Shown in pieces: positions 44,780 through 54,307 of a stretch of DNA of 58,000 nt; position 1 is the first letter of the stretch, and the number at the start of each line of letters is the position of its first letter. The notes under the pieces were generated by a model. The model ran no database searches. It had not been told where the DNA came from and saw nothing but the letters and a program-made list of their open reading frames with translations. The stretch is taken from NCBI GenBank assembly GCA_014529385.2, contig CM043969.1:70966176-71024175 (forward strand), read 5' to 3'. The position numbers and the translations under genes were made by a program. The stretch is from Adiantum capillus-veneris. Lineage: Eukaryota > Streptophyta > Polypodiopsida > Polypodiales > Pteridaceae.

Positions 44780-46322
44780 TAATATTTGAAGTTACTTATC
44801 AATGCAATAGTATTCGTCCTAGGGTTCCGACTGTGTGGCCATTCTTTTTAGAAACCCCATAACATGGTATATGTTCACTTTGGCTACCCTACCATTGCGG
44901 GGAAGAATTTGGTGGTGTTGACATAGGTGATATTGAAAAACGTTAAAATTCACGCGGTGGGTTTATCAGGGTGCACTAATCGAAGAGTGTGAGGTTCATA
45001 GAGTTATCATCATTATTAGTGGTGTACCAAGGACGGTGTTTCTTGCACTTGAGTGAAAGAAGAGGAGAAGAAAGATATCAATGAAACAAACGAGTTTTGG
45101 TGAGAGAAAGGTTAATTCTTTTTTTTCTTGGTGGAATCTCTAAGCCCTTATCCAAGATATTTCTAAATTTTGACCGTGTTGCGCCCTCTTGGAGCCCCGA
45201 TACACAACTTCCATTGCAAACCCAACGGCCATCTCTCTCTCTTGAGTTCAACTCTCCTCGTCGCGGATAGATCTTTAGGGTCTCTTTGGATAGTTTCCTA
45301 CGACATTAAAATTCTCTTCTTCTCTCTCTTACAAAATAATTACCCTCTATGCGTGACTGTCTCTCTGTGATGACATTCGCTTGGAGAATGGTGCCCTATT
45401 TACTGTGGTTGGACCGCTGTGTTCTGTAGCGCTTGCAGACCCCCCCATTGCCGCGCTTACGCCGCTTGAGTCTCTCACCACCCTCTGCAATACCACCATT
45501 TACCACTCCCTCTACCTATCCATGCTGGGGAAGTCCTTTTAAGTTGCTGGGGAAGTCCTTTTGATGAACCCTACAAGCCTCGAGAATGGACTGCGAAGAT
45601 GGATGATCGGCAAAATCTTTCTGCCTGTGATCCATTAGCATTGTCCTCCCTCTGCAATCAAAAAAGTTGCACCTAATTGTCGTCCATCACCCTTCAAGTT
45701 TCCAGGAACACTGACTTTCTTCAAAGCATCTCACGTTAAAAAGCATCTTGGCTGTGCTAAGAATCACTGATTTTCTGCTAAGTGCCTAGTGAATCTTCTT
45801 GCCATTATCAATGTAAAGCTCTCTATCTCAAAAGCCACCCTGTTGGAACTCCTCAACACCAAGTTTCTCAATTCCAATGAAAAAAACACAAACATTGTGG
45901 GCGTCGAGTGTAGGAACGATCTTCTGCAGCTCCAAAGCATTGTGTCTGCATAGCTTGCATTCAAACCTCTGCAAAGCATGAATAACTACGGTCTGCTGAT
46001 CATGCTAGAAAGAGTCAACTTTGACAGACTTCGCATCAGCGGATGATAGCCGTTTTTTGGCTTTCCATAATTGCCATAGTAAGCTACCTCACCCTATCAA
46101 ATCACTCAAACATTTTGGTTATCCCTACCATTTCACTGTACATAGGCGTGTGTGAGTTAGGGGACTTTCTCCATATTTTCTTAAAAACCCTCAATTAGCT
46201 AGTCATTGGGCTAGTTGAGCCAAAAAAAAATAAAAAAAATAAAAAAAATAAGTATATTATAAAAAAAATAAAAAATATAAGTATATTATGGCCCATTTGT
46301 GTGTAAATATTTTATTGTATAT
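44747..46322. other. Interval between copia and short-LTR element
   Basis: Starts with (AC)n at 44749-44774, the right half of the split microsatellite. The rest has no recognised gene. A 20-bp word TGCTGGGGAAGTCCTTTT is tandemly duplicated at about 45522-45562. An A/T-rich tract (AAAAAAATAAAAAAAAT words) lies at 46220-46290. Confidence 0.5.
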
Positions 46323-46498
46323 TGTGGTGTGTGGGTCTTGTAGGTGTGTCCGACCACCTAGTGTGGGAGGACTCTAGTAGGTTCTTGGCATATGTAACCA
46401 ACCTCTCTTACTATAAGAGAGATGACGGATTAATGAATTGGAAAAAGCCTAGTTTGGTCTAGTCTCTCTCTCAGGTGTCTTGTAGTGAGCACACTACA
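46323..46498 (+). repeat. 5' LTR (176 bp) of short retroelement
   Basis: TGTGGTGTGTGGG ... GCACACTACA. It differs from 47981-48156 at two of 176 positions. Flanking ATAT (46319-46322 and 48157-48160) fits a 4-bp target duplication. Confidence 0.9.
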
Positions 46499-46782
46499 TT
46501 GGTGGAGATGGCGGGCAGTTAGAAGGGTTTCTTGGGTTTCTTTTTCACTTTCTTGCTTTCGTGCCATGGCAAACTTCACGTTTGATCCTGGGTAGTAGGC
46601 TTCGCCTTGTTCATGTATAATCTTCTAGCTCACAACAACTCCACCTGTTCTGTCCTATCTTTCGAGGACGCAGAACCACAACGCCACCCTGTCGAGTGCT
46701 CATCCTCAGTTGCTTTTTGGGGAGGATGGCTGCCTTTGCCTTGGATACTGGGTGAGAACTGGCCAGCAAAGCCCGCTGGTTG

Positions 46783-47395
46783 ATGCACACGGACTCTCAG
46801 AGCTATTTCGTGCAGCATCATCCGTCGTGTGCTGCTTATCAGATTACCCTTAAGTCATTTCTTACCCAAGCCGCTCTGGTCACCTCGACACTAGTGCAGA
46901 CCCATCTCTCCACAGGCGATACACTCATGTCTGCTTACATACAGGCCAGCAAGCTCATTCCTAGCCAGCCAGCGAGGGGTAGGTCAGCTACCACTACCAT
47001 TAGGTCCTGTATTTATGAAACCATGGTGGCTGCCTTCCCAGACCTGCAAACTACAGTGGCCCGGTATACCAGGATTGCTCATCACTCGCAAGACTCTCAG
47101 CCCTCATCCCTCGCAGGCCAGCGACATAAAAGAGAAGATCGTGACAAGCGAAGGCGAGTTTCAGAGTCTAATTCCGCCTCTTCTGTACACATTGAGTACC
47201 GCATTCTCTGTCCCGATACCAAAATTGGCAATGTCATTGGCAAAGGGGACAGTATAATGAAGTCCTCCGAGACGATAGTCACACCAAGATCAAGGTCGAA
47301 GATGTGATTCATGGTTTTGACGAGCGCATCATCCACATCACCTCCGTCCTCACAAAATTCATGGCGTTCAATCTCTGCTCAGAAATCACATCTTG
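46783..47395 (+). pseudogene. Captured KH-domain RNA-binding gene fragment
   Basis: ATG 46783 opens a frame whose last part reads REDRDKRRRVSESNS, then VHIEYRILCPDTKIGNVIGK and GDSIMK, the first half of a plant KH domain including the GxxG loop (here GKGD). After a frameshift at about 47262 another frame reads LRDDSHTKIKVEDVIHGFDE and RIIHITSVLTKF, the second half, stopping near 47395. The 46783-47100 part (FLTQAALVTSTLVQTHLSTG) is not recognised. Plant KH proteins with several such domains bind RNA; only one broken domain is left. It lies between two near-identical LTRs, so the gene piece was taken up by the element. Confidence 0.7.
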
Positions 47396-47970
47396 ATTTC
47401 TTTGAGTGTTTCCTGCAACAGCCTGCATTCAACGAGCTTCGCACAACCCATTCTTTGGAGATATTATGTTGTCTTGGTTTCCAAGAGGTTTTCAAAGGTC
47501 CCTATTTTCCGCATGCTAGACGAGACGGGAGTTGCTGCATCTTTGGTGCAGAGGTGCCTAGTCTGTTCATTTGCAAAAGTAGTAATCGAGCTCCATGATT
47601 CAGTTTAAGTTTTAAGGTCTCTTTCTCTGTAGTAGTTTTTTCCTAGTCTTTGTCTTATTAGATCACACCGAACCCCTTTATGGAGATGATGTATGTCGCA
47701 AAAAATTTCGCACCCAATCCTTAGTCAGTCCTTGCTCGTCTTGTCCATTTCATTGGGATAGCGACCTAATGTTTGCAAAAGCGAGATGTATGAGTTCCAT
47801 GCCTTGATGATGATCGGCATGATGTCAAGTCTAGTCCCCCAAGCTCAATTTCTTAGCCCCTAAACCGTTGTATGATCACTCCCCCCGGATGAGGCGTTGG
47901 AGTTGATCCCTTCCTGTCGAGTCCCTTCCCAGTCCAAACTTGTAAAAAGATGTCCATCTTTTTCTCCCTA

Positions 47971-47980
47971 ACGGGGGAGG
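47971..47980 (+). other. Polypurine tract of short-LTR element
   Basis: ACGGGGGAGG directly abuts the 3' LTR at 47981, the expected plus-strand primer site. It shows that the element is oriented on the plus strand. Confidence 0.75.
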
Positions 47981-48156
47981 TGTGGTGTGTGGGTCTTGTA
48001 GGTGTGTCCGACCACCTAGTGTGGGAGGACACTAGTAGGTTCTTGGCATATGTAACCAACCTCTCTTGCTATAAGAGAGATGACGGATTAATGAATTGGA
48101 AAAAGCCTAGTTTGGTCTAGTCTCTCTCTCAGGTGTCTTGTAGTGAGCACACTACA
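47981..48156 (+). repeat. 3' LTR (176 bp) of short retroelement
   Basis: Near-identical to 46323-46498 (two substitutions, about 1%). Confidence 0.9.
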
Positions 48157-48890
48157 ATATAGGGCCTAAATAAAATGATTTTTCATAATTATTTTGGTAT
48201 TTATTTAAATATTTATACTTAGGTGTGTGTTATTTATGCTATGTACATTGACTCACCATTACCATATTTTTTCTTACCATTTTGCATACTCTTTATTCCA
48301 TATAAAAATGATTTCATACAAGTTTCTCTTATTTTTGGTGTAACTCCATCCCAATAAAAATCCAAAAAAAAATAGTTTTATTTATGTGTATATTTTTTCA
48401 CTATTGTCATTTTTTCCTTTCTACATCTATTCTCTATTACTCTCATAAATTAGACCACCAAAAATATTCATCTTTTTATGGTAGACTTATAATGAGAGAG
48501 ATTTATTTTGACCCCTTTATATTTTTTATATTTGACATGTACATATTTTTTTAGACCCCTCAATATTTGATTTTCTTACTTGTACTATTCACTTATATCA
48601 TAATCTCAATAATATCTTCAATTATAGACCTACCAAATAAGGTCAAGGGTATGTGGCATGCATACATACACCATGGGGAGCTCACTCTTGGAGGTATTCA
48701 AAAGAATCATCCAAAGAAGGACCTCACAGGACCTTGTGCAGTGGAAAAAACTGTCGGTTTTGCTGAATTTTTAAAGATCACATGCTCCCCGAATTTGAAA
48801 AGGTGATACAAACAAAAGTTGTAGCTCGTGAGTTAAACTTTCACCTCAAATTTTTTCATATTTTTTTGAGCTACGAGCTGTGAGCTATGA
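48157..48890. other. AT-rich non-coding interval
   Basis: Nothing recognised beyond AT-rich sequence. Confidence 0.5.
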
Positions 48891-49070
48891 TTTTATTGGT
48901 GGACCCCAGTTTTCCCATGCTATGCAGCCACACTCCCTCTTCCACTTTATCATTTTCCTCTTTCACACACACTCCTCCCTCTCCTTCCCACTCCCAAACC
49001 TACAACTCCCAACGCAAGATAGCCACACACACCAAACACAAACATTCACCATGCCAGAGAGAGGTAAGCA
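48885..49070 (+). promoter_or_regulatory. Possible promoter, 5' leader and first exon of a host gene
   Basis: ATTGGTGG (inverted CCAAT) at about 48894 is followed by a pyrimidine-rich leader (48930-49015) and CACCATGCCAGAGAGAG at about 49047 with a donor-like GAG|GTAAGC. The short frame from this ATG starts MPERG. A chromovirus LTR end lies 100 bp further on (49158). This is a pattern-based guess; the ATG could be chance. Confidence 0.25.
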
Positions 49071-49157
49071 CACAAATCAACTTGAGCAACTCAGTCTTAG
49101 CCTTAAAGACTAGATGCACACAAAGCTTGATGAGAAATAGAGAGACAACACAAATTG

Positions 49158-51066
49158 TGTGAGGTCCCTGCCCCTTGTCGAGAGGAGCGGAGTACCTTTG
49201 ATAGGTCTCCAATCCTGAGAAAGAAAAACCAACGGACATTGCTTTAGCTACCACGTAGCCACGAGCATGAACCGTTAGTGAAGGATTGGTCCCATCTCGC
49301 TATGGCGGAGCGTGACCACCATAACCCTATCTAAACACTATCTATAATCAATTATAACTAAAAGTATAAATCTTAAAGTGACCAACCTGTGCGCTTTTTT
49401 CTCCATGTTTCAGAAGCACAACCGCCAAGGTTTGCCTCTTTTAAGATTTATGACTATAAAAAAATTCTAGCATTGGAAAGTTACCCGACTCATCGGGTCC
49501 ACCCGTCCATAGAATGATACCGTCGGGTATTATTCTCCCACTTTCCACACCACACTCACCCTTCTTTTGTTATCTAATTACTACCACACTGTTAAAATAT
49601 ATATGTTCCTTTATTTTATTTATGATACTGGTTCGTTAAAACAGCCCTTCAAACATTATTACAAACAATTGTCAAACAAGAAGTCGTCTAATTTTAAACC
49701 AACAACCCTTAGATTAGGTTCACTCAAGAATCTCTACTAGCGCTATTATGTCCGATCAGTATATATACTATTTATAAAAACCCTTGTCCTCATGAGCGTC
49801 CCATACCGCTCGACAAGTACTCGTTGTGCTAATCTGGACGTACTCCCGTCACAGCAACAACGGTGTCAATATGGGCGTCATCCTGACGCCACGGCAAAAC
49901 AAAACTGCAGTATCCAGCTGGGCTAATCTGCGTGTACTCCCACCACAGCATCAGTGGTGCCATCTTGGGCGTCATGTCATGCCTCGGCAACTGCCACATA
50001 ATACCATAGCTAATAAGTAGAGAGACTTGAGAGAAACCATACCGAAGGTTTTGGACAAACATTCTTTCCTATAGCAACCAGTTTAACCAGACAATCTTTC
50101 CTACTTGTCAAACATATGACGAGTTTCTTGGGGTTAAGCCCCGTGGTTTCGGTCCGTGTTTTCTTTTCATAAGGTAAATAATATATTCCTATGGTCTCGC
50201 ATATGCAATGATGCATAACTTGAAACTGCAATACTAACCTGTACCATAGCTCCAATTGGTGGAGACATAGCATGTTCCGTAGGAGTTCCACCGTTACTTG
50301 TATCGGCTTCATGATCATTAGCGCCTTGTGTTCGAGCACGCTTTGGAGCCATTTTTTTGTACTACACTTATGTTATACATTTAGAACTTTAAATTGGTCA
50401 ATTCCCCTAGTAATCTCCTTTTTTTCAAAGAGAGTCTCTAATTTGAACCCTCGCCAACTCGGATTCACACTTAGTGTTGTTGTTCTACCTCTAATTTCTA
50501 TACATCAAATATTTGCTAATCTTAATCAATCAAAAATTAAGTGTGTAAATTACGAGTGGAAGTTTAGGAATGCATTACTTTTATGCATGACATTTCTAAT
50601 CCAATTCTAGCTTCAATTCTATACTTCAACTAAATCAATTTTTAGTATTATTCAAAATTCTTTTTAACCTAATTGACAATAACATTGGTGAATGAGAATT
50701 TCATCATGTATAATAAGAATATGATGAGTTCTCTTATGTATTAACTTTCAATTAACAATATATAAGTTAATAGTGAAGATGTACTAACTACAGAGAGTAG
50801 GTATACTTAGAGAGATTAGAGTAAGAGAAAACATACACACACATCTTTTCTAAAGTTAATTGAATCTTACTATCCATTAGAAAGATTAGAGTAAAAGATA
50901 GCACACACACACACACACATAACTAATTGAATCTTACTAATCTATTAGAGATTAAAGTAATAGATAGCACACACATACACATAACTACTTGAATCTTACT
51001 AATCTATTAGAGAGATTAGAGTAAGAGATAGCACACATACACACACAACTAATTGAATCTTACTAA
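49158..51066 (-). repeat. Chromovirus LTR, tail part, minus orientation
   Basis: On the minus strand this ends GGCAGGGACCTCACA at 49158. The last ~205 bp recur at 52489-52695, where they abut a PBS, proving the LTR terminus. Its other end (50730-51066) is the reverse complement of 57660-58000, the minisatellite-rich middle of the plus-strand 3' LTR. Combining head (from 56736) and tail gives an LTR of about 2.8 kb, bounded by TGTAAGGTC and GACCTCACA, inverted with one mismatch. A two-copy ~93-bp repeat lies at about 49828-50005. Confidence 0.75.
50239..50352 (-). CDS. LTR-encoded short exon, candidate first exon of gag
   Basis: ATG 50352 in good context (AAAAAAATGG) opens 38 codons (MAPKRARTQGANDHEADTSN ... 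PPIGAMVQ) ending at CAG with a donor-like GTTAGT at 50238-50233, phase 0. The plus-strand gag of the same family (54308 on) lacks an ATG and starts right after a good acceptor (ATTGCACAG, phase 0). Splicing the two would give gag a normal N-terminus. The exon lies in the LTR tail, upstream of the PBS in the RNA. Unspliced, the frame runs on to a stop at 50167. Confidence 0.5.
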
Positions 51067-51693
51067 TCTCTAATTGTAAGGTCTCTACTTTCAAATTGCA
51101 CACAAGTTCTATTACGCATTTGTATTTTATTGAACCATCACTCCTTATTTAAGATACTCGAGTTCAAATTATGAATCGTAGGTTGAGAAAACCTAATAAT
51201 TAAAATTTACGCTACAAAATTCTGACATGTTTAGCTATATGAATCACTAACTAACTTATTGCAAGAGTTATTTACTGATTGTAGAATTTTCTTTTACTAC
51301 TATAAAGTTAATATAAGACTGTAAAGTTTAACTTTAAAATGTAAAGTAAATTATCATTAAGGAAATAAATAAAATAATACTTAGGGATGACAAATGAAGG
51401 CACATGGACTCAGATAGGAGGGGACAAGGTGGGACACACTGTCACATGAAAAAGGAGAGGCTACTCTTGACTAATCTTAATGAGTGGGGGGCCTGTGCGG
51501 CTTTATCTTTTGATGATAATGACAAAGTGGTCAAGCTCATGGATACCACAAGGGTACTAAAAACGCGGGTATGATTTTTTGGGGGGGGAAAAAAATAAAA
51601 AATTATTTTTTAAAAAAAATAAATTATTTTTTTAAAAAAAATAAAAAAATTATTCTTTTTTTAGAAAAAAAAAGTTGGATGTTTTTTTTTCTG

Positions 51694-51703
51694 CTATAAA
51701 TAG
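51694..51703 (+). promoter_or_regulatory. TATA box of chromovirus LTR (5' copy)
   Basis: CTATAAATAG, conserved with the 3' LTR at 57348-57357. Downstream sequence (ATAGAGATTGCCTCTATAGC) is conserved and would hold the transcription start. Confidence 0.75.
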
Positions 51704-51846
51704 AGCATCCATGCTCACACTTTAAACATAGAGATTGCCTCTATAGCGCTCACGAAGTGCTGCCACTTATCTTGAAGAGAAGGCGTCCACAAACCACTAA
51801 GAGAGCAAAAACTCTAGTGGACTAATAAGGTGCGTATTAATTGAGC

Positions 51847-52476
51847 ATTCAATTAGTTTTAAGAAGGATATACTCTAATCTCTTTAATAGATTAGTAAGA
51901 TTCAATTAGTTATGTGTGTGTGTGCTATCTATTACTCTAATCTCTAATGGAGTAGTAAAAATCAATTAGCTATGTGTGTGTGTGTTATCTCTTACTCTAA
52001 TCTCTCTAATAGATTAGTAAGATTCAATTAGTTATGTGTGTGTGTGTGCTATCTATTACTCTAATCTCTAATGGATCAGTAAGATTCAATTAGCTATGTG
52101 TGTGTGTGTGTGTGCTATCTCTTACTCTAATCTCTCTAATAGATTAGTAAGATTCAATTAGCTATGTGTGTGTGTGCTATCTTTTACTCTAATCTCTAAT
52201 GGATCAGTAAGATTCAATTAGCTATGTGTGTGTGTGTGTGCTATCTCTTACTCTAATCTCTCTAATAGATTAGTAAGATTCAATTAGCTATGTGTGTGTG
52301 TGCTATCTTTTACTCTAATCTTCTAATAGATTAGTAAGATTCAATTAGCTTTAAGAAGGATATGTGTGTGTGTGTGTGTGCTATCTTTTACTCTAATCTT
52401 TCTAATGGATAGTAAGATTCAATTAACTTTACAAAAGATGTGTGTGTATGTTTTCTCTTACTCTAATCTCTCTAAG
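51847..52476. repeat. ~60-bp minisatellite with embedded (TG)n inside LTR
   Basis: About ten units of GATTCAATTAG, TATGTGTGTGTGTG, CTATCTCTTACTCTAATCTC and TCTAATAGATTAGTAA, at intervals of 52 to 78 bp. The unit is shared with the 3' LTR (57500-57924) and, inverted, with 50730-51066; copy number differs between LTRs. Confidence 0.9.
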
Positions 52477-52487
52477 CTCTGATACCA
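52475..52487 (-). other. Primer-binding site, minus orientation
   Basis: On the minus strand TGGTATCAGAGCT one base after the LTR end (52489). It is the Met-tRNA PBS of the same family as at 53498 but inverted. Confidence 0.8.
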
Positions 52488-52488
52488 G

Positions 52489-52695
52489 TGTGAGGTCCCT
52501 GCCCCTTTTCGAGAGGAGCGGAGTACCTTTGATAGGTCTCCAATCCTGAGAAAGAAAAACCAATGGACATTGCCTTAGCTACTACGTAGCCACGGGCATA
52601 AACCATTAGTGAAGGATTGGTCCTATCTCGCTATGGCGGAGCGTGACCACCATAACCCTATCTAAAAACTATCTATAATCAATTATACCTAAACT
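52489..52695 (-). repeat. LTR 3' terminal fragment, minus orientation
   Basis: About 205 bp nearly identical to 49158-49365 (TGTGAGGTCCCTGCCCCTT on the plus strand). It joins directly to the RT fragment upstream on the minus strand, an abnormal order. Confidence 0.85.
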
Positions 52696-52699
52696 TATA

Positions 52700-53492
52700 C
52701 AAAAAATATGTTTGTGAAGTGGGTTGAGGCCATTCCACAATATCTTTGACTTTGTCAGGGTCAACAGAGACTCCTTCAGGTGAAATGATAAACCCTAAGT
52801 AACAGACCTTAGGGGTAAAGAAGGTACATTTGCTTTTCTTTGCATACAGCTTATTTCGGCGTAAAAGCTCTAACACTTTCCTAACATGTCCTTCATGCTC
52901 TTCCTCTGATTTGGAATAAATTAAGATATCGTCAAAGAATACTAGGACAAAATCATCCAAGAATTCTCTAAAGATATCGTGCATCAGACGATTGAAAGTT
53001 GTAGGAGCATTTGTAAGTCCGAAAGCCATCACTGTAAATTCGTAATGACCATAACGAGTGTTGAAAGCTGTTTTGGAGATATCAGCCTCCTTGATTCGAA
53101 TTTGATGATAGCCAGATCGAAGATCGATCTTTGTGAATATTTTGGCTCCATGTAATCTGTCCAACATCTCATCAATACGAGGAATTGGATATTTATTCTT
53201 GATGGTAACCTAATTTAAGCCCCTATAATCTATGCAAAGTTGAAGAAAGCCATCCTTTTTCTTTTGGAAGAGAAAAGGTGCACCCCATGGAGATGTACTG
53301 GGTCGGATAAACCCTTGCTCAATCAACTGTTTGAGCTGCTCCTTGAGTTCTATAGCCTCTAGAAGTGACATCTTGTACGGCGCTCTTGAGACTGGTTCAC
53401 TACCTGGAAAAATTTTGATTTCATGGTCTACCTCCCTAGGTGGTGGTAGTTCAGAAAGTTCAGCAGGGAAAACATCAGAAAATTCTTCTAGT
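52700..53492 (-). pseudogene. Chromovirus RT fragment, inverted
   Basis: Reads from a segment matching 55757-55800 of the plus element ([20 protein letters not shown]) into [62 protein letters not shown] and [17 protein letters not shown]. It is cut after VEWPQPTS at about 52710 by the LTR fragment. The catalytic FFDD box is present. It supplies part of the RT that the plus element lacks. Confidence 0.88.
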
Positions 53493-53497
53493 CACAC

Positions 53498-53513
53498 TGG
53501 TATCAGAGCCTAG
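53498..53513 (+). other. Primer-binding site of plus chromovirus
   Basis: TGGTATCAGAGCCTAG, Met-tRNA type, preceded by TCACA (an LTR-end remnant) and one base. Together with 52475-52493 it forms an 18-bp perfect inverted repeat. Confidence 0.85.
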
Positions 53514-53858
53514 GTTAAAGCTTGGGGAGATTTTTAGATTGATGTTTGGATATTGAAGGATGCGAATGTTTGAAATAATAGAAGAACCTAGAAAAATTGT
53601 TTTGAGTTTTTATATGGTATTGAATACTGAACTTTCCTGCTACAAGAAAATGTTCATTCAGCCTACCAGAAATTCCAGGTGTTCACCATCATGTTTGAAA
53701 ATGCATGCCAATCACCAAATTATTAGTTTCGAAAAAGGGTGATGATGATTTTGGATAGGGTGTTTGCACCACCTATTCCAAGAGTGCATACAGAATGGGG
53801 CATCAACTGATGTCCATCTGGAGGAATCTATACCATCAATGCTGACAAGATATGGTGC

Positions 53859-54155
53859 ATGGATACCAACTTCAAGAAACTTCGATGGGCAGAGGAGTTA
53901 AAAGTCATCGAAGTTTATCTTTTCATTGGTACTAAGAATCCGGATGCTACCATTACCTTCGGAGAAGAAAAGATATCTCAGACTCAATGGGTCTATAACC
54001 AAGTTACAAAAGTTATCCATGGTAGTAGGATTCAACCCATATGTGTATCTCGTAGCTTTCAAGGGTCAAAGGAAACTTATTATTTTGATCCTTTAGCCTA
54101 TCCTTTTGTAGTCACTAAACTCAAAATACACAGACATTACAATCCTTGTACCTAA
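53859..54155 (+). CDS. Small ORF in chromovirus leader, hypothetical
   Basis: ATG 53859, 98 residues (KLRWAEELKVIEVYLFIGTK, SRSFQGSKETYYFDPLAYPF), TAA at the end. No known family. It lies between the PBS and gag, inside the proposed leader intron, so it may not be expressed. Confidence 0.35.
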   Translation: MDTNFKKLRWAEELKVIEVYLFIGTKNPDATITFGEEKISQTQWVYNQVTKVIHGSRIQPICVSRSFQGSKETYYFDPLAYPFVVTKLKIHRHYNPCT

Positions 54156-54307
54156 AGACTACCAACCTTGGTAGTAAATAATGTGTATATTAATAAAGTT
54201 TGGATTGATATTATCTTTTGTTTGTATTATTGTCTGATCAAGTCTTGCCTTAAAGTGGATTAAAGTTAGAGTATCCAATAAAGTTTCACTTAATCTATAT
54301 TGCACAG

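Larger units (their letters stand above)
46323..48156 (+). mobile_element. Compact non-autonomous LTR element carrying host sequence
   Basis: A 1.83 kb unit of two 176-bp LTRs and a 1482-bp interior with no gag, RT or integrase. A candidate PBS just after the 5' LTR reads TTGGTGGAGATGG, which I cannot assign to a tRNA. Size and lack of pol place it with TRIM-like elements that depend on another element for mobility. LTR identity near 99% suggests a recent insertion. Confidence 0.8.
51075..52476 (+). repeat. 5' LTR head of chromovirus, plus strand
   Basis: Starts TGTAAGGTCTCTAC at 51075 and matches 56736-57924 throughout, apart from minisatellite length. TATA box CTATAAATAG at 51694-51703. 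It stops at TCTAAG (52476), where the 3' LTR continues with TATACCTACTC; from there on the tail is missing and replaced by an inverted segment. Confidence 0.85.

Noticed and set aside
46476-46490. TCTTGTAGTG as a possible CACTA 3' end
   Set aside because: It occurs at the same place in both 176-bp LTRs (also 48136), so it belongs to that LTR and not to the CACTA element at 22086.
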